NCBI GenBank assembly: GCA_900550465.1
Contig: URSC01000005.1
Location: forward strand, 1-64,000
Direction: 5' to 3'
DNA from: an uncultured Alistipes sp.
Lineage (GTDB): Bacteria; Bacteroidota; Bacteroidia; Bacteroidales; UBA932
Length of the DNA: 64,000 nt
Part shown: one piece after another, positions 35,290 through 42,144 of the stretch
Numbering within the stretch: the first letter of the stretch is position 1
How the letters are laid out: every line of letters begins with the position of its first letter
Position numbers and translations under genes: made by a program
The notes under the pieces: generated by a model
Databases searched by the model: none
Told to the model about the DNA's origin: nothing
Seen by the model: the letters and a program-made list of their open reading frames with translations, nothing else

Positions 35290-36251
35290 AGTCTTTCGAG
35301 CTGGAGCATCAGCATGTTCGGGGAGATGTCCTTGAACAGGACTTTCTTGTCCCTGTCGAGCAGGTAGAGAGAGGGGATGGCACGGACATCGTAAACCAGC
35401 TGATCGCGGATGGTCAGGTCCTGATTGTAGCCGGTAATCCACTCTTCAGGATAGTCGGACAGGCCCTTGAACCATTCGGCCACGTCCTCGTCGATGTAGA
35501 TGCTCAGCAGGCTCATGCGGCCGTCCCGCACCATGGAGTTGATCATGGGGCTGTCTTTCAGCAGGGAGATAATCCCGCGGCAGGCCGGACAGCCCGGGTT
35601 GGAGAAGAGCAGGAGGGTATATTCGCCCGGCGTGCCGTAGAGGCTGTGCGGACGGCCCTTGGCATCGGTAAATGTGAAGTCGGCTGCAGGGGTGCCGGGG
35701 CTGTTGTTCCGGCAGGTGGTCAGCTGCTGCTGATAGTAGGTGCTGTAGTGTTCCCCGGTGCGTCTGGTCCTCAGTATGCTCTCGATGACAGGTATGTAGA
35801 GCCCCTCGTTGCGCAGCTCCGACAGGGGATTCCACAGGGCGGATTCCATGGTGGCGGTGAACCAGTCGTAGATGTGTCCGCTGGTGTCCCGTTCCAGGGA
35901 TGTCTCCGCCAGGGTCATCAGATGTGTCTGGGCTTTGAAAGCCCGGTCGTAGGGTATGGACCAGAGGGCGAGAAGGTACTCGCGGACGGCTGCGGTCATG
36001 TCCTCCTGTCTTACTCCGCCGATGAGGGTGTCGGAGATGCCGGCCCATGACGCGGTGGAGTCGAAATATCTGTTCCAGAAATGTTCCGCGGCATATTCCG
36101 CTGCGTCCTGGCCGGACAGCATGGCGGGTACGGAGACAGCGGGGAAGGGCTGAGGCCCGCGCTGCCCGGTCTCATTATGAAAATTACACCCACTGATGAA
36201 CAGGGGTGTAATTGTCAAAAAAAGTAAAGTTATGAAAAAAGATTTTGTCAT
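35286..36251 (-). CDS. Lipoprotein with DUF5106-like region and thioredoxin fold
   Basis: A 321-residue lipoprotein (signal peptide ending in LFISGC, Cys 22). The middle (about 40-170) is helical and resembles DUF5106, and the C-terminal part (about 185-321) is a thioredoxin-like domain with a CPAC motif (SNPGCPACRG) and a cis-Pro-like AIPSLYLLDRDK. Such proteins are typical Bacteroidota periplasmic thiol-disulfide reductases. The start codon is only 7 bases after the 3' end of tRNA-Gln, on the same strand; the signal peptide leaves no later alternative. Confidence 0.8.
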   Translation of the reverse strand: MTKSFFITLLFLTITPLFISGCNFHNETGQRGPQPFPAVSVPAMLSGQDAAEYAAEHFWNRYFDSTASWAGISDTLIGGVRQEDMTAAVREYLLALWSIPYDRAFKAQTHLMTLAETSLERDTSGHIYDWFTATMESALWNPLSELRNEGLYIPVIESILRTRRTGEHYSTYYQQQLTTCRNNSPGTPAADFTFTDAKGRPHSLYGTPGEYTLLLFSNPGCPACRGIISLLKDSPMINSMVRDGRMSLLSIYIDEDVAEWFKGLSDYPEEWITGYNQDLTIRDQLVYDVRAIPSLYLLDRDKKVLFKDISPNMLMLQLERL

Positions 36252-36258
36252 TGCGCTG

Positions 36259-36329
36259 TTGACCTAAGAGGATTCGAACCTCTACAGACAGAACCAAAAT
36301 CTGTAGTGCTACCATTACACCATAGGTCA
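36259..36329 (-). tRNA. tRNA-Gln (anticodon TTG)
   Basis: A 71-nt cloverleaf on the minus strand. Acceptor arms TGACCTA and TAGGTCA pair perfectly; the anticodon stem ACAGA/TCTGT holds loop TTTTGGT with anticodon TTG; the T arm is GAGGTTCGAATCCTC. Discriminator A; no encoded CCA. It lies between a membrane-protein gene and the lipoprotein gene, all on one strand. Confidence 0.96.
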
Positions 36330-36339
36330 ATACCGGGTG

Positions 36340-36347
36340 CAAAGTTA
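36340..36347 (-). promoter_or_regulatory. -7 promoter box of tRNA-Gln
   Basis: Minus-strand TAACTTTG (TAnnTTTG), 11 bases before the tRNA 5' end. It would also drive the lipoprotein gene 7 bases after the tRNA. Confidence 0.6.
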
Positions 36348-36356
36348 CACATTTTT

Positions 36357-36821
36357 TTAAAACGTCGGCAGGCTGTCGCCGAAAATGTAGTAAAGGGCCA
36401 GCCAGAAAGCGAAGCGGGTGCCCTTTCCGATGAGCATGAAGAGGGCGCAGCGACCGAAGTGCAGCTTGTAGAAGCCCAGGCCTATCGCAAAGACGTCGCC
36501 CACGAAGGGCAGCCAGGTCAGGAAGGCTAAAAGGGAGCCGTACTTGTCTATTTTAGACTTCTGTTTCAGCAGGGTCTCTTCCTTGACATGGAACCACTTT
36601 TCTATCCACTCCCATTTGCCGATGCGGCCTATCCAGTATGAGGTCAGGCCTCCGAGCCAGTTGCCGGCGGTGGCGCAGATCCAGGATACGAGCGGGTCGC
36701 CTCCGGCTATGAGGATGCCGATGATGAGGAAATCCGATGAGAACGGGACGACGGTAGCGGCGATGAAGGTGCCGATGAATAGGCCGATGTAGCCGAGGTC
36801 GAGCAGAAATTCCAGGTCCAT
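36357..36821 (-). CDS. YqaA-type DedA-like membrane protein
   Basis: A 154-residue membrane protein of the VTT/SNARE-associated (DedA-like, YqaA) family. Features: the glycine-rich GLFIGTFIAATVVPFSSDFLIIG first helix, the GNWLGGLTSYWIGRIG motif, and FLTWLPFVGDVFAIGLGF near the end. Family members are thought to move lipids across membranes. Short length fits YqaA rather than full DedA. It is 7 bases downstream of tadA. Confidence 0.85.
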   Translation of the reverse strand: MDLEFLLDLGYIGLFIGTFIAATVVPFSSDFLIIGILIAGGDPLVSWICATAGNWLGGLTSYWIGRIGKWEWIEKWFHVKEETLLKQKSKIDKYGSLLAFLTWLPFVGDVFAIGLGFYKLHFGRCALFMLIGKGTRFAFWLALYYIFGDSLPTF

Positions 36822-36828
36822 TGTCCGG

Positions 36829-37269
36829 TCAGCGTCTTATCTTTTTGAAAAATTCTGTCATAATGGCGCTGCACTCTTCTGACAGCACTCCGTTGCAGAC
36901 CTTCGTCCTCGGATGGAGGAGGGAAGGGGAGAAGAGGGTGTAGCCGCGCTTGGGGTCGGGTGCTCCGTAGACTACCGCTCCGACCTGAGTCCAGGCCATC
37001 GCGGCGGCGCACATCGGGCAGGGCTCGACAGTGACGTAGAGGGTACATTCCGGGAGGTACTTGCCTCCGATGTAGGCGGTGGCGGCCGTCATGGCCAGCA
37101 TCTCGGCGTGGGCCGTGGGGTCGTGGAGGGTTTCGGTCTGGTTGTGCGCCCGGGCGATGATCCGCCCCTCGCACACCACCACCGCTCCGATGGGGATCTC
37201 CCCCTCGGCCTCGGCCCTCCGCGCCTCCTTCAGGGCCTCGCGCATGTATTTTTCGTGGTCAGTGTTCAT
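36829..37269 (-). CDS. tadA: tRNA-specific adenosine deaminase
   Basis: Converts the wobble adenosine of tRNA-Arg(ACG) to inosine. The 146-residue protein has the zinc/catalytic motifs HAE (54-56) and PCPMC (83-87) of the cytidine-deaminase fold. I chose the ATG at 37269 (MNTDHEKYMREAL) over the in-frame one at 37302 because it matches family length; it overlaps the end of the upstream fic gene by 11 bases. Confidence 0.92.
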   Translation of the reverse strand: MNTDHEKYMREALKEARRAEAEGEIPIGAVVVCEGRIIARAHNQTETLHDPTAHAEMLAMTAATAYIGGKYLPECTLYVTVEPCPMCAAAMAWTQVGAVVYGAPDPKRGYTLFSPSLLHPRTKVCNGVLSEECSAIMTEFFKKIRR

Positions 37270-38398
37270 TGCTGTTCTTGTTTTCAGGACTGTTGAGGAC
37301 AAGCAATCCTTTTACTGTAAGCAGGTATTTTTGCCTCGGATGATTCGGCCTGTCAGGATGCAGTTGCCTGACCAGACCTTCGCTAATCGAGGGGTTCAGG
37401 TAGTTTTTTAGAAAGTTGACCCTGTCTTTCAGCCCGAGCCTGGACATGATTTCCTTTACGGAAAGGCTGTCGTGTCCGATACATACTATTGTATCCAGAA
37501 CTTGTAGGGTACTTGCTCTATAGTTGTAGGGTACTTGTAGGGTACTTGTAGGGTCGTGGTTGATGTCTGATTTCAATTCCTTGGGAGGATTGACCAGCAT
37601 GTGCCTGTTCTTGAGCTCATTGCTTTCTCTAAACAATAGATTGCGGAAAAACAGTGTCAGAAATTCCGTATTGCGTGTTATGCCTTTCTTGATATTCTGA
37701 TAGTTGGCCCGGACAAGAGCATTACGGAAATACCATGAGTGACCGGCAAAAAGGCTATTGTCCACATCGAACCCGAGTGAGCGTAAATACAGTATGATAA
37801 AGACTGCCGTAGTCCTGGTGTTGCCTTCTCCAAAAGGATGCACCTGCCATAGTCCTGCCGTGAAGTCAGCAAGATGTATTGCCAGATTCTCCTTGCTGAT
37901 GCCGGAGTAATCAAAAGATTTCTCCTGCTCCAGTTCATATTCCACTGCTCTGCGTACATCTGATGCTGATACATACAGGACGGTATCTCCGCGCAGGACC
38001 CATTCCTTTTTAGTAATGTTGTAGTCTCTGAATTTTCCTGCGAACTTGTATATTCCTTCAAAGATTCTGCGGTGGATGGATGCCAGCCCTACAGGCGTGA
38101 AGGCGAAAGTCTTTTCTATTAGAATTTTCCTTATGTTGGCCGATGCCGTGTCCGCTTCATGTGCCTCGTCGTCCTCAGGGGTGCGGATGGACTTTGACTG
38201 ATAGTAGCTTTTTATCAGATTCTGTGCCTCGTCGATTGTAATGTCTCCCTCAATATCTCTACGGGCGGTATCAATAAGGTACGCCGAAGGCTTCAGCCCG
38301 TCCACGTCCTGAAGTCCGATGGCCGTGCGCCATGCCTGCGCCCGCTCTGCCCTCGACGGCTCTCCCTGCCTTATATATTCCTCAAAGTCCGTTATCAT
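37259..38398 (-). CDS. Fic-domain protein with C-terminal winged helix (11-bp repeats in linker)
   Basis: A 379-residue Fic protein, probably an AMP- or related nucleotide transferase. The catalytic loop is HPFGEGNTR (187-195): the His and the acidic residue are present, but the canonical GNGR reads GNTR. The C-terminal part (about 305-379; LSVKEIMSRLGLKDRVNFLKNYLNP) is the usual winged helix. The start at 38398 begins 11 bases after a promoter box; an upstream in-frame start at 38497 precedes it. The linker at about residues 281-300 is encoded by an 11-bp repeat array (37502-37554). It overlaps tadA. Composition is somewhat AT-richer than neighbours. Confidence 0.85.
   Translation of the reverse strand: MITDFEEYIRQGEPSRAERAQAWRTAIGLQDVDGLKPSAYLIDTARRDIEGDITIDEAQNLIKSYYQSKSIRTPEDDEAHEADTASANIRKILIEKTFAFTPVGLASIHRRIFEGIYKFAGKFRDYNITKKEWVLRGDTVLYVSASDVRRAVEYELEQEKSFDYSGISKENLAIHLADFTAGLWQVHPFGEGNTRTTAVFIILYLRSLGFDVDNSLFAGHSWYFRNALVRANYQNIKKGITRNTEFLTLFFRNLLFRESNELKNRHMLVNPPKELKSDINHDPTSTLQVPYNYRASTLQVLDTIVCIGHDSLSVKEIMSRLGLKDRVNFLKNYLNPSISEGLVRQLHPDRPNHPRQKYLLTVKGLLVLNSPENKNSNEH
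37502..37554. repeat. 11-bp tandem repeat array in the fic linker
   Basis: TTGTAGGGT occurs at 37502, 37524, 37535 and 37546, all on an 11-bp lattice (steps 22, 11, 11); the missing unit at 37513 is degenerate. Because 11 is not a multiple of three, loss or gain of a unit would shift the reading frame. Confidence 0.85.
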
Positions 38399-38408
38399 AA
38401 TAGCAGAG

Positions 38409-38416
38409 CAAAGATA
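38409..38416 (-). promoter_or_regulatory. -7 promoter box of the fic-tadA operon
   Basis: Minus-strand TATCTTTG (TAnnTTTG), 11 bases before the fic ATG at 38398, leaving a very short leader. Confidence 0.5.
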
Positions 38417-38465
38417 CGCAAAGTCGTCCACATGGCAAAGTGACAATTTGGCAGAGTGTGCGGAG

Positions 38466-38480
38466 TGGCACTTAATTTGT
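38466..38480 (+). promoter_or_regulatory. Sigma-54-like -24/-12 element before groES
   Basis: TGGCAC followed by TTAAT and TTGT: GG and the -12 G are ten bases apart, as in sigma-54 promoters (TGGCAC-N5-TTGC), except that the -12 dinucleotide is GT. Placed 44 bases before ATG 38524. No CIRCE element is seen. An AT-rich TAATTTG in the same place is an alternative housekeeping box. Confidence 0.35.
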
Positions 38481-38523
38481 TTAATGTGTCTGTGCAAAAC
38501 GAAACAACTAAAAATTAAAAGAT

Positions 38524-38793
38524 ATGAACATTAGACCTTTAGCAGACAGAGTGCTCGTAGAGCCCAAAGAAGCTGAGACCAAGACAGCAAGCGGAATCTA
38601 TATTCCCGAGACAGCAAAAGAGAAACCCCAGCAGGGTAAGGTAATCGCTGTAGGCAGCGGTAAGAAGGATGAGCCCATGGAACTGAAAGTGGGTGACACC
38701 GTTCTCTACGGAAAGTATTCCGGAACCGAGATTACCGTTGACGGCAAGGACTATCTGATGATGCGTCAGTCCGATGTGCTCGCAGTTCTTTAA
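38524..38793 (+). CDS. groES: Co-chaperonin GroES
   Basis: The 89-residue lid of the GroEL chaperonin. The start MNIRPLADRVLVEPKEAETKT, the mobile loop (AETKTASGIYIPE), and the C-terminal YLMMRQSDVLAVL are typical. It is 34 bases before groEL in the standard order. Confidence 0.97.
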   Translation: MNIRPLADRVLVEPKEAETKTASGIYIPETAKEKPQQGKVIAVGSGKKDEPMELKVGDTVLYGKYSGTEITVDGKDYLMMRQSDVLAVL

Positions 38794-38827
38794 TTCTGTT
38801 TTGTTTAACTTTTAAAATCGTACAACT

Positions 38828-40456
38828 ATGGCAAAAGAAATCAAATTCAATATGGAAGCCCGCAGCCTGATGAAGGAAGGCGTGGACGCTCTTGCAAACG
38901 CAGTGAAGGTAACCCTCGGTCCTAAGGGACGTAACGTGGTTATCGACAAGAAATTCGGTGCTCCTCAGGTTACCAAGGACGGTGTGACCGTAGCCAAGGA
39001 AGTGGAGCTCGAGGACCGTTTCCAGAACATGGGTGCCCAGATGGTAAGGGAAGTGGCATCCAAGACCAACGACCAGGCCGGTGACGGTACCACCACCGCT
39101 ACTGTCCTCGCACAGGAAATCATCAGCGTAGGTCTGAAGAACGTGACCGCAGGCGCCAACCCCATGGATCTGAAGCGCGGTATCGACAAGGCAGTTGAAG
39201 CTGTCGTTGCCGACCTGAAGAAGCAGACCCAGGAAGTGGGTGAGGATATGGCAAAGGTAGAGCAGATCGCCACCACATCCGCCAACAACGACGCTTTCAT
39301 CGGCAAGCTCATCGCAGAGGCAATGGGTAAGGTGAAGAAAGAGGGTGTCGTTACAGTTGAGGAAGCCAAAGGTACTCAGACCGAGGTCAAGGTCGTTGAG
39401 GGTATGCAGTTTGACAGAGGCTACATCTCTCCTTACTTCATGACCAACCCTGACAAGATGGAGGCCGTTCTCGAGAACCCCAAGATCCTGATCACCGACA
39501 AGAAGATCTCCTCCATGAAGGACCTTCTCCCCATCCTCGAGCCCATCGCACGTAACAGCGAGTCCCTCCTTATCATAGCTGAGGACGTAGACGGCGAGGC
39601 TCTGACTACTCTGGTAGTCAACAGACTCCGCGGAACGTTGAAGGTCGCTGCCGTGAAGGCTCCCGGATTCGGTGACCGCCGCAAGGAGATGCTTCAGGAT
39701 ATCGCCACACTGACAGGTGCCCAGGTAATTTCCGAGGAGAGAGGCTTCACCCTCGAGAACACCACTCCCGACATGCTCGGTAAGGCCGACAAGGTGACCA
39801 TCGACAAGGAGAACACCACCATCGTCAACGGCAAGGGTGACAAGGACGCTATCGCTGACCGCGTAGCCCAGATCCGCAAGCAGATCGAGAAGACCACTTC
39901 CGACTATGACCGCGAGAAACTTCAGGAGAGACTGGCCAAGCTGGCCGGCGGTGTGGCTGTCCTCTATGTAGGCGCTGCATCCGAGGTCGAGATGAAGGAG
40001 AAGAAGGACAGGGTAGAGGACGCTCTGAACGCTACCCGTGCCGCAGTAGAAGAGGGTATCATCCCCGGCGGCGGTGTCGCCTTCATCCGCGCTATCGAGG
40101 CTCTGAAGGGCCTGAAGGGTGAGAATGAGGACGAGCAGACCGGTATCAACATCGTGGCCAAGGCCATCGAGGCTCCTCTGCGCACCATCGCCGAGAATGC
40201 AGGTGTCGAGGGCAGCGTAGTGGCTCAGAAAGTCCGCGAGGGCAAGGGCGACTTCGGTTACAATGCCCGCGCAGACCGCTATGAGAACCTGCTCGCAGCC
40301 GGTGTCATCGACCCGACCAAGGTTACCCGTGTGGCTCTGCAGAACGCCGCTTCCGTAGCCGGCATGTTCCTCACCACCGAGTGTGTGATCGCTGACAAAC
40401 CGGAACCCGCTCCCGCAGCTCCCGCAATGAACCCCGGAATGGGCGGCATGATGTAA
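38828..40456 (+). CDS. groEL: Chaperonin GroEL
   Basis: A 542-residue 60-kDa chaperonin that folds proteins inside its double ring. Signature features: VTLGPKGRNVVIDKKFGAP near 25, the ATP-binding GDGTTTATVLAQ near 87, and the C-terminal Gly/Met tail ending NPGMGGMM. Full length. A strong terminator follows at 40491, beyond which lies the inserted ATPase cassette. Confidence 0.98.
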   Translation: MAKEIKFNMEARSLMKEGVDALANAVKVTLGPKGRNVVIDKKFGAPQVTKDGVTVAKEVELEDRFQNMGAQMVREVASKTNDQAGDGTTTATVLAQEIISVGLKNVTAGANPMDLKRGIDKAVEAVVADLKKQTQEVGEDMAKVEQIATTSANNDAFIGKLIAEAMGKVKKEGVVTVEEAKGTQTEVKVVEGMQFDRGYISPYFMTNPDKMEAVLENPKILITDKKISSMKDLLPILEPIARNSESLLIIAEDVDGEALTTLVVNRLRGTLKVAAVKAPGFGDRRKEMLQDIATLTGAQVISEERGFTLENTTPDMLGKADKVTIDKENTTIVNGKGDKDAIADRVAQIRKQIEKTTSDYDREKLQERLAKLAGGVAVLYVGAASEVEMKEKKDRVEDALNATRAAVEEGIIPGGGVAFIRAIEALKGLKGENEDEQTGINIVAKAIEAPLRTIAENAGVEGSVVAQKVREGKGDFGYNARADRYENLLAAGVIDPTKVTRVALQNAASVAGMFLTTECVIADKPEPAPAAPAMNPGMGGMM

Positions 40457-40490
40457 TCAGAAGACGGCACTCCCATATTTTTAGACAAGG

Positions 40491-40531
40491 CTGCCGCAAT
40501 CATCCTGACTGATGGTTGCGGCAGTTTTTTT
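40491..40531 (+). terminator. Rho-independent terminator of groEL
   Basis: Stem CTGCCGCAATCATC / GATGGTTGCGGCAG (one T-G), six-base loop, followed by seven T (40525-40531). Confidence 0.85.
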
Positions 40532-40540
40532 ATCGGCGGA
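40526..40540. repeat. Left copy of a 15-bp direct repeat bounding the ATPase cassette
   Basis: TTTTTTATCGGCGGA, identical to 42130-42144. The right copy forms the stop codon and last two codons (Arg-Arg-stop) of the convergent lipoprotein gene; the left copy lies in the groEL terminator T-tract and looks like a duplicated fossil of that gene end. Confidence 0.8.
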
Positions 40541-40563
40541 ACATCGACATGAATCCGAAATCC

Positions 40564-40627
40564 ACCCGCAACTCGGCGGAAAGTGTGAAATTTTAGCAGA
40601 TTCCGCTGAGTTGCGGATGTTTTTTTT
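40564..40627 (+). repeat. Hairpin repeat copy 1 (upstream of the ATPase gene)
   Basis: Stem of about 19 bases, CACCCGCAACTCGGCGGAA paired with TTCCGCTGAGTTGCGGATG, loop of 19 bases, then a T-tract. Bases 40566-40625 are identical to 42076-42135. It stands between the groEL terminator and the ATPase promoter and could insulate the gene. Confidence 0.85.
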
Positions 40628-40629
40628 GT

Positions 40630-40637
40630 TATTTTTG
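40630..40637 (+). promoter_or_regulatory. -7 promoter box of the ATPase gene
   Basis: TATTTTTG (TAnnTTTG), 16 bases before ATG 40654; a TTG at 40611-40613 in the hairpin arm is a possible -33 element. Confidence 0.55.
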
Positions 40638-40653
40638 CACAAAACGAGAAATC

Positions 40654-42069
40654 ATGTTAATAGGCAGGACAACGGAAAAAGAAAAGCTGATTAAAGCGTA
40701 CGAGTCAGAATATTCTCAATTTGTAACAGTCTATGGCCGTCGAAGGGTAGGCAAGACGTTCTTCGTGAGAGAAACCTTTAACTACGCATTTACATTCGAA
40801 CATGCCGGACTTGCGAAGTCTCCGATGAAGAAACAGCTCAAAGCATGGCAGTCCTCACTTAAGAATGCCGGAAAGAAAGTCGCACTGCCAAGGACATGGA
40901 TTGACGCATTCGATCAACTTAAGGAGCTTATTAAAGAAAATAATTCTCCTAAAAAAGTCATCTTCATAGATGAGATGCCATGGATGGATACGCTTCATTC
41001 GGGCTTTGTATCTGCACTGGAAAACTTCTGGAACGGATGGGCGTCCGGAAGAAAAGATGTACTGCTTGTGGTATGCGGCTCCGCAACATCATGGATAATA
41101 AACAAACTTATTATAAACCACGGAGGACTGAGGGGGCGCGTAACAGTTAAAATAAATATCCGGCCGTTCACACTCAAAGAATGTGAAGAATATGCAGTTG
41201 CATACAAACTCGGCATGAGCAGGCGTCAGATACTTGAAGCCTACATGATAATGGGTGGTGTGCCCTTCTATTGGACATTCATTGACCGTAGCAGGAGTCT
41301 CGCGCAGAATATCGACGAGATGTTTTTCAACCCCGAAGGAGACCTACGCAACGAATATGGCGACCTCTATGCGTCATTGTTCAGAAATCCGGAGCCATAT
41401 ATCAGGATTATCAGTGCCCTTGGAAGCCGGAACATCGGTCTTTCCCGCGAAGAAATCATATCGGTAGCCGATATTCCTGACAACGGGAATGTCAGTACCA
41501 TGCTTGAGGATCTCGAATACTGCGGTTTCATAAGAAAATATAACCATATCGGCTACAAAAAGAAGAATGCAGTCTACCAGCTCATGGACTCATTCACTTT
41601 ATTCTATTATAAGTTCATACAGAATAATGAAAGAAACGACGGGCATTTCTGGTCCCACAGTCAGGGCACACCGTTGTATTATAATTGGTGTGGACTTGCA
41701 TTTGAACGGGTATGCCTGCAGCATATTGGTCAGATTAAGGCGGCTCTCGGAATAGAAGGTGTCATCAGCAATGTCTGTTCATGGAGATGTGAGGCTGCTG
41801 CCGGAAGCACCAAAGGAGCACAGATTGACCTCGTGATAGAACGCAATGACAATGTGATAGACCTTTGCGAAATCAAATACACAAAAGAGAAGTTTACCAT
41901 TACGTCTGAATATAATGAAAACATTCAGAATAAACGGGCAAGATTTATCGAAGAGTTTAAACCTACTCAGGCAATTCACCTCGTATTGATTTCTGCAAGC
42001 GATGTTCATAAGAACAGTTATGCAGACGAGTTCCAGAGGATAATATACGCAGAGTCTTTATTCTTATAA
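40654..42069 (+). CDS. AAA-type ATPase with C-terminal DUF234 (PD-(D/E)xK-like) domain
   Basis: A 471-residue ATPase of the archaeal-type/COG1672 group. The N-terminal domain has a Walker A motif GRRRVGKT (28-35), Walker B VIFIDE (Asp107, Glu108) and a sensor-like VVCGSATSW (139-147). A winged-helix-like segment follows (about 255-310), and the C-terminal DUF234 domain carries the nuclease-like triad Asp392 (QIDLVI), Glu406 and Lys408 (CEIKY). Family members are common and often multicopy in Bacteroidota and archaea; their function is unknown. It uses noticeably more AT-rich codons than its neighbours and is framed by identical hairpins, pointing to horizontal gain. Confidence 0.88.
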   Translation: MLIGRTTEKEKLIKAYESEYSQFVTVYGRRRVGKTFFVRETFNYAFTFEHAGLAKSPMKKQLKAWQSSLKNAGKKVALPRTWIDAFDQLKELIKENNSPKKVIFIDEMPWMDTLHSGFVSALENFWNGWASGRKDVLLVVCGSATSWIINKLIINHGGLRGRVTVKINIRPFTLKECEEYAVAYKLGMSRRQILEAYMIMGGVPFYWTFIDRSRSLAQNIDEMFFNPEGDLRNEYGDLYASLFRNPEPYIRIISALGSRNIGLSREEIISVADIPDNGNVSTMLEDLEYCGFIRKYNHIGYKKKNAVYQLMDSFTLFYYKFIQNNERNDGHFWSHSQGTPLYYNWCGLAFERVCLQHIGQIKAALGIEGVISNVCSWRCEAAAGSTKGAQIDLVIERNDNVIDLCEIKYTKEKFTITSEYNENIQNKRARFIEEFKPTQAIHLVLISASDVHKNSYADEFQRIIYAESLFL

Positions 42070-42072
42070 AAT

Positions 42073-42135
42073 CATCCGCAACTCGGCGGAAAGTGTGAAA
42101 TTTTAGCAGATTCCGCTGAGTTGCGGATGTTTTTT
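42073..42135 (+). repeat. Hairpin repeat copy 2 (downstream of the ATPase gene)
   Basis: CATCCGCAACTCGGCGGAA pairs with TTCCGCTGAGTTGCGGATG (18 of 19), 19-base loop, six T. It begins 3 bases after the ATPase stop and can act as its terminator. Confidence 0.85.
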
Positions 42136-42144
42136 ATCGGCGGA
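42130..42144. repeat. Right copy of the 15-bp direct repeat bounding the ATPase cassette
   Basis: TTTTTTATCGGCGGA, identical to 40526-40540. It includes the TAA stop (42134-42136, minus strand) of the convergent lipoprotein gene. Confidence 0.8.

Larger units (their letters stand above)
40541..42144. mobile_element. Candidate inserted cassette: hairpin - AAA ATPase - hairpin
   Basis: The segment between the two copies of the 15-bp direct repeat holds one gene (40654-42069) between two directly repeated hairpins identical over 60 bases. It splits what looks like an ancestral junction where the groEL terminator directly met the stop codon of the convergent lipoprotein gene. The DNA is visibly AT-richer than both sides. 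No transposase, integrase or terminal inverted repeat is present, so the mode of movement is unknown; the boundaries are inferred from the direct repeat. Confidence 0.55.

Noticed and set aside
37502..37554. The 11-bp repeats as a CRISPR-like array
   Set aside because: Units are far too short, without spacers, and lie within a coding region.
38399..38523. CIRCE element controlling groESL
   Set aside because: No TTAGCACTC/GAGTGCTAA inverted repeat is present.
40541..42129. A classical insertion sequence
   Set aside because: No transposase and no terminal inverted repeats; the hairpins are direct repeats of one another. Reported as a cassette of unknown mechanism instead.
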